From NCBI GenBank assembly GCA_937988695.1, contig CALKHM010000049.1, positions 1-10,109 of the forward strand: a stretch of 10,109 nucleotides of DNA. The letters are read 5' to 3'. Positions 6,608 through 10,109 of the stretch are shown piece after piece; positions within the stretch are counted from its first letter, which is position 1, and the number at the start of each line of letters is the position of its first letter. The notes under the pieces were generated by a model. It saw only the letters and a program-made list of their open reading frames with translations. It did not search any database and had not been told where the DNA came from. The DNA comes from an uncultured Microbacterium sp. (GTDB lineage: Bacteria; Actinomycetota; Actinomycetes; Actinomycetales; Microbacteriaceae). Made by a program: the position numbers and the translations under genes.

Positions 6608-7810
6608 TCAGCTCGCCGACCCGCCCAGGTGGTGCTCGATCAGGTAGTCGGCGATGGCCAGCGAGCTCGTGGCGGCCGGAGACGGCGCATTGCGCACGAG
6701 GGTGACCGAGCCGACCTGATCGACGGCGAAGTCGTCGAGCAGCTCTCCTCCGCGGCCCCAGGCCTGGGCGCGCACTCCGGCGGCGGAGGTGCGTCGCAGG
6801 TCGGACATCCGCAGCTCCGGCACGAACCGGCGCGCCTTGTGGAAGTACCGGGGCTTGAGCAGCGACGCACTGATCTCGTTCGCGCCCATCCGCCAGTGCT
6901 GCCGTGCCAGCGGCCAGGCACCGGGCCAGCGCAACGACTCCCAGGTGTCCCTCGCCGACCAGCGCAGCCAGCTGTACCCCTCGCGGGCCAGCGCCGGGAC
7001 GGCGTTCGGCCCGACGTGCACGTCGTCGTACACGCCGCGGGTGAAGTGCACGCCCAGGAACGGGAACCGAGGATCGGGCACCGGGTAGATCATGCCGCCC
7101 ACGAGGTCGGTCCGCTCTGGGCGCAGCGCCCAGTACTCGCCACGGAACGGCAGGATCTTCGGCGACGCATCCGCGCCGACGAATCGCGCCACGACGTCGG
7201 ACTGCAGTCCCGCACACACGATCACCCGGTCGAAGACGTGCTCGGAACCGGCCGTGACCACACGCACTCGCTCGCCTTCGGTGCGCATCGCCGTGACCTC
7301 GTGGCCGAGCAGGACGCGTCCGCCTGCCGCGCGCACGTCCTGTGCCATCGCCTCGGTGATCGACACGTAGTCCACGATGGCCGTGTGCGGCGAGTGGACG
7401 GCCGCAACGCCCGCGACATGCGGCTCGATCTCGCGCAGCCGTGCGACATCGTCGATGCGTTCGAGATCGGGGACGCCATTTGCTCGTGAGCGCCGCTCGA
7501 TCTCGCCGAGCGCGCCGAGTTCGGTCTCATCGACAGCCACCACGAGCTTGCCGACCTCGCGGTACGGCAGGCCTTTCTGCTCGCAGAACTCTCGGATCCG
7601 CACCCGCCCGGCCGCGCACAGTGTCGCCTTCAGCGAGCCGGGCGCGTAGTAGAGCCCGGCGTGCACGACGCCGGAGTTGTGGCCGGTCTGGTGGACGGCC
7701 AGGCGCGTCTCCTTCTCGAGCACGGTGACCTCGTCGCCGCGCTGTGCCAGGGTGCGCGCGAGCGCGATGCCCACGATGCCCCCACCGATGATCCCCACAC
7801 GTTCGCCCAC
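6608..7810 (-). CDS. lhgO: L-2-hydroxyglutarate oxidase/dehydrogenase (FAD-dependent)
   Basis: This 400-residue flavoprotein of the DAO superfamily oxidises L-2-hydroxyglutarate to 2-oxoglutarate, passing electrons to quinone (E. coli LhgO/LhgD) or oxygen. The Rossmann motif GGGIVG (9-14) and the acidic E32 after strand beta-2 bind FAD. HQTGHNSGVVHAGLYY (40-55) and PGSLKATLC are signatures of the family. C-terminal GVRAQ (345-349) and NAPSPAAT (374-381) close the FAD site. The length is close to the E. coli protein (about 420). The start is GTG at 7810; an in-frame TAA four codons upstream rules out a longer form. There is no clear Shine-Dalgarno site, and a TAAGCT box ends 6 bases before the GTG, suggesting a leaderless message. 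No partner gene of glutarate or lysine catabolism is in view, so it looks like a stand-alone metabolite-repair gene. Confidence 0.93.
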   Translation of the reverse strand: MGERVGIIGGGIVGIALARTLAQRGDEVTVLEKETRLAVHQTGHNSGVVHAGLYYAPGSLKATLCAAGRVRIREFCEQKGLPYREVGKLVVAVDETELGALGEIERRSRANGVPDLERIDDVARLREIEPHVAGVAAVHSPHTAIVDYVSITEAMAQDVRAAGGRVLLGHEVTAMRTEGERVRVVTAGSEHVFDRVIVCAGLQSDVVARFVGADASPKILPFRGEYWALRPERTDLVGGMIYPVPDPRFPFLGVHFTRGVYDDVHVGPNAVPALAREGYSWLRWSARDTWESLRWPGAWPLARQHWRMGANEISASLLKPRYFHKARRFVPELRMSDLRRTSAAGVRAQAWGRGGELLDDFAVDQVGSVTLVRNAPSPAATSSLAIADYLIEHHLGGSAS

Positions 7811-7816
7811 CCGGTC

Positions 7817-7822
7817 AGCTTA
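7817..7822 (-). promoter_or_regulatory. Predicted -10 box TAAGCT of leaderless lhgO
   Basis: On the minus strand TAAGCT is followed by exactly six bases (GACCGG) and then the GTG start. That places the expected first RNA base at the start codon, and no ribosome site is present. Seventeen bases upstream, GCGACG (7845-7840) shares the GAC core of a -35 box. Confidence 0.5.
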
Positions 7823-7871
7823 TCCAGGCGTGGATGAGGCGTCGCCCGCGGTGTCCTTCTCCGGCTCGCCC

Positions 7872-7877
7872 TAGGAT
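7872..7877 (+). promoter_or_regulatory. Predicted -10 box TAGGAT of leaderless ugd
   Basis: TAGGAT is followed by six bases (CGCAGC) and the ATG at 7884, the same geometry as the lhgO start on the other strand. The AGGA inside it could instead act as a weak Shine-Dalgarno site with 7-base spacing, so the two readings compete. No good -35 is visible. Confidence 0.45.
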
Positions 7878-7883
7878 CGCAGC

Positions 7884-9200
7884 ATGCGTATCTCTGTGAT
7901 CGGCTGTGGTTATCTGGGGGCCGTCCATGCGGCAGCCATGGCGAAGTTGGGGCACGACGTTGTCGGCGTGGACGTGGATCCGGTGAAGCTGGCCGCCCTC
8001 CGGCGAGGGGAGGCGCCGTTCTTCGAACCCGGGCTGCCGGAGCTGCTGCTGGAGGCCGGTGCGACCGGGCGCCTCACGTTCACCGACGACATCTCTGCGG
8101 TGCGCGGCGCCAAGCTGCACTTCATCGCCGTGGGCACCCCGCAGCGGCAGGGCGCGAACTCCGCCGACCTGCGATTCGTCGACGCCGCGTTCGACCAGCT
8201 GATCCCGCACCTTTCCGCGGGCGATGTCGTGGCCGGCAAGTCCACGGTGCCGGTCGGCACGGCCGCGCGTCTGGCCGAGAAGATGGCCGCGAGCGGATCG
8301 GATGCCGCGCTCGCCTGGAACCCCGAGTTCCTCCGCGAGGGATTCGCCGTCAAGGACTCCCTCACACCGGACCGGCTCGTGTTCGGGCTGCCGCCGGAGC
8401 CGGCCGCGGCATCCCTGGCGCAAGCCGCTCTGCGCGAGGCCTACGCGACGGCCCTCGACGACGCCACACCGCTCGTGGTCACCGACTACGCCACCGCCGA
8501 GCTCGTCAAGGTGTCGGCCAACGCGTTCCTGGCGACGAAGATCTCGTTCATCAACGCGATGAGCGAGATCGCCGAGGCGACCGGCGCCGACGTCACGCAG
8601 CTCGCCGACGCCATCGGGTTCGACGGGCGCATCGGACGACGCTTCCTCGGCGCGGGCGTGGGGTTCGGCGGAGGATGCCTCCCGAAGGACATCCGTGCGT
8701 TCATGGCGCGTGCAGAGGAGCTCGGAAGGGGCGAGTCGGTCGCTTTCCTCAAGGAGGTCGACGCCATCAACATGCGCCGTCGGCACAAGGTGGTCGAGCA
8801 CGTCGTCGACCTGCTCGACCACGAGCCCTACGGCAAGACCGTCGCGGTGCTGGGCCTGGCCTTCAAACCGCACTCGGACGATGTGCGCGACTCCCCCGCC
8901 CTCGACGTCGCCGTGCGACTGAAGGGTCTCGGCGCGAACGTGCGCGCCACCGATCCGGAGGCCATCGAGAACGCGCGGGCGCTGCATCCGCAGCTGGACT
9001 ACCACGCGTCGTTCGAAGAGACGGTCACCGGCGCCGACGTCGTCGTGCTCGTCACCGAGTGGGACCAGTATCGCTACCTCGATCCCGAAGCGGTGGCGCC
9101 GTTGGTGGCCGCGCGCAACGTGGTCGACGGACGCAACAGCTACGACCCGGCACGCTGGCGCGCGGCGGGCTGGACCTACCGAGGCCTCGGCAGGCCGTAG
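7884..9200 (+). CDS. ugd: UDP-glucose 6-dehydrogenase
   Basis: This 438-residue cytoplasmic enzyme oxidises UDP-glucose to UDP-glucuronate with two NAD+, supplying acidic sugar for capsule or wall polymers. The N-terminal Rossmann fold carries GCGYLG (7-12), then VDVD. STVPVGT and NPEFLREG follow, then the helix with K209 in ELVKVSANAFLATKISFIN. The catalytic cysteine is C265 in GVGFGGGCLPKD, the thiohemiacetal former of this family. The C-terminal UDP-binding domain shows LGLAFKPHSDDVRDSP and ends with the YDP motif. The length is normal for bacterial Ugd. Relatives acting on UDP-GlcNAc (WbpA) or GDP-mannose share the fold, so substrate is assigned by overall resemblance. It diverges from lhgO across 73 bp and ends 2 bp from the convergent neighbour. 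Confidence 0.94.
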   Translation: MRISVIGCGYLGAVHAAAMAKLGHDVVGVDVDPVKLAALRRGEAPFFEPGLPELLLEAGATGRLTFTDDISAVRGAKLHFIAVGTPQRQGANSADLRFVDAAFDQLIPHLSAGDVVAGKSTVPVGTAARLAEKMAASGSDAALAWNPEFLREGFAVKDSLTPDRLVFGLPPEPAAASLAQAALREAYATALDDATPLVVTDYATAELVKVSANAFLATKISFINAMSEIAEATGADVTQLADAIGFDGRIGRRFLGAGVGFGGGCLPKDIRAFMARAEELGRGESVAFLKEVDAINMRRRHKVVEHVVDLLDHEPYGKTVAVLGLAFKPHSDDVRDSPALDVAVRLKGLGANVRATDPEAIENARALHPQLDYHASFEETVTGADVVVLVTEWDQYRYLDPEAVAPLVAARNVVDGRNSYDPARWRAAGWTYRGLGRP

Positions 9201-9237
9201 CGTCACGGCGATTGGGCGTCGCCGGCGGCGTGACGCT
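9199..9237. terminator. Inverted repeat at the ugd / hypothetical gene junction
   Basis: AGCGTCACG (9199-9207) and CGTGACGCT (9229-9237) are perfect 9-base inverted arms, and the loop holds a second small stem (GGCGA 9207-9211 with TCGCC 9219-9223). It begins inside the ugd stop codon and covers the last codons of the opposing gene. It may end transcription in both directions; there is no T-run. Confidence 0.4.
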
Positions 9238-10109
9238 CAGTGCTGCAGGGCAGGTCTTCCAGCGGGTGCCCGCCGTGCGTCAGCGCGGCGATCGCCGCGC
9301 GTTGCGTGCCGAGCAGGATGAGCAGCACGGCAAGCTGCGTGCGGTCTGCGGGAAGCCCGCGCCGGCCGGCGATCCGGACGAGGGCGTCGACCGTGCCCGC
9401 TCGCGGGTACTCGTGCTCCAGTCCGCGGCGCGCGAGCAGCGCGAAGTGCCGTGCAGACGGCTCGCAGCCGGCCGCTGCCCACCGCGCGATGTCGCGGGCG
9501 ACGACGGCGAGGGGGCGGCCCGTGGCCCGGGCGACCAGCCGTGCCCGGGCCGGGTCGATGCCGTGCTCGACGGCGATGCGCACGCCGTCGCGGGACACTC
9601 CGAGATCCAGCCAGCCCGACCAGAGCCGCGCGTCGTGGCCGGCACGCGGCGAGTCGAGCCATGCCAGCCAGGCGGCGGTGTCGCCGTCGGGGCGATGCGG
9701 CGAGACCTCGCGCACCCAGTCGGGATTAGCCTTGCCATAGACCATGCCGACGAAGTACGAGACCGGTAGCGGCTCGGTCACGCAGGACACGACGTCGGCG
9801 AGCCGGGGCAGCGCTTCCGGCCGGATCCCCGCCCGCCACAGCGCGGCGACGCCCTTCTCCTCCCGCACGAGGCGGTGCTCTCGCTGGCCGCGCGGAGCCT
9901 CTTGCCACGCCCAGCTCCTCTCGGCCGCCGACAGGAGCGCTGCCACCTGCCACGGCGGCGCATCGTGCTGCCGCGCGAGGTGACCCGCACCCCGGAGATG
10001 CCCGGCGACGGCCTCGATGGAGGGGAAGGATGCCCGATGGCAGCAGTGCGCGATCTGGGAGGCAGGAAGCACCCTCCAGTCGCCGCGCTTGTCGCGCCGG
10101 ATCGGCAGG
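9203..10109 (-). CDS. Unrecognised protein, 5' end outside window
   Basis: The frame is open from the right edge to TGA 9205-9203, giving 301 visible residues. A GTG at 10072 could start a 289-residue form, but the frame stays open and reads plausibly upstream to the edge (IRRDKRGDWR), and that GTG has only GGAGG directly abutting it, so I treat it as internal and the gene as cut. I do not recognise the family. The visible protein is soluble, rich in Ala, Arg and Trp, and seems mostly helical. Landmarks include SYFVGMVYGKANPDWV, GDTAAWLAWLDSP, two repeat-like helical segments (GVSRDGVRIAVEHGIDPARA and a later one around AVVARDIARWAAAG) and a hydrophobic LAVLLILLGT near the C-terminus. No signal peptide, catalytic motif or clear DNA-binding signature was found. 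Codon use matches its neighbours. It is convergent with ugd and 2 bp from it. Confidence 0.75.
   Translation of the reverse strand, partial: LPIRRDKRGDWRVLPASQIAHCCHRASFPSIEAVAGHLRGAGHLARQHDAPPWQVAALLSAAERSWAWQEAPRGQREHRLVREEKGVAALWRAGIRPEALPRLADVVSCVTEPLPVSYFVGMVYGKANPDWVREVSPHRPDGDTAAWLAWLDSPRAGHDARLWSGWLDLGVSRDGVRIAVEHGIDPARARLVARATGRPLAVVARDIARWAAAGCEPSARHFALLARRGLEHEYPRAGTVDALVRIAGRRGLPADRTQLAVLLILLGTQRAAIAALTHGGHPLEDLPCSTERHAAGDAQSP

Noticed and set aside
7815..9206. Minus-strand open frame of 463 codons
   Set aside because: Antisense to ugd, whose plus-strand product has every family motif; the minus frame has no recognisable domain.
8675..9769. Plus-strand open frame of 364 codons
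   Set aside because: Overlaps the end of ugd in another frame and runs antisense to the right-edge gene; composition is Arg/Gly-rich and without domains.
10070..10072. GTG as the start of the right-edge gene
   Set aside because: The frame stays open to the window edge with plausible protein sequence upstream, and the GGAGG abuts the codon with no usable spacing.

Overview
The window is very GC-rich (roughly two thirds G+C by eye), with strong G/C third-position bias, GTG starts, TAnnnT-type -10 boxes and apparently leaderless genes. This fits a high-GC Gram-positive actinobacterium, and the protein styles suggest Micrococcales, perhaps Microbacterium or a relative. The genus is an inference. 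Six protein-coding genes explain almost all of the sequence. There is no rRNA, tRNA, CRISPR array or insertion sequence.

Layout: positions 1-5038 (minus strand) hold most of one giant secreted protein whose 3' end lies outside the window. It has a signal peptide, a domain like the catalytic subunit of N,N-dimethylformamidase, an Ig-like domain, then alternating DUF4082 and Big_5-type Ig-like domains, with a Ser/Pro linker before the third Big_5 domain. A 224-bp divergent gap (5039-5262) carries a near-consensus promoter for the giant gene, a palindrome in its leader, and the signals for the next gene. Positions 5263-5865 (plus) encode a WbpD/WlbB-like sugar N-acetyltransferase. It converges on a second hexapeptide-repeat acetyltransferase (5913-6524, minus), with a hairpin between them. 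Upstream of that, on the same strand, lies an L-2-hydroxyglutarate oxidase (6608-7810, minus). A 73-bp gap with two apparently leaderless start regions separates it from a divergent UDP-glucose 6-dehydrogenase (7884-9200, plus). That gene meets, with only 2 bp between stop codons, an unrecognised gene (9203 to the right edge, minus) whose start lies outside the window.

How the genes fit together: the two acetyltransferases and the UDP-sugar dehydrogenase point to a cell-surface polysaccharide or glycoconjugate locus. The giant secreted protein beside them could bind or modify that surface material. Its N-terminal domain keeps Tyr, His, Glu and Asn residues at spacings close to those I recall for the iron site of Paracoccus dimethylformamidase, so it may be an active amidohydrolase of unknown substrate. 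This is the most interesting object in the window. The hydroxyglutarate oxidase is a metabolic gene with no obvious link to the rest.
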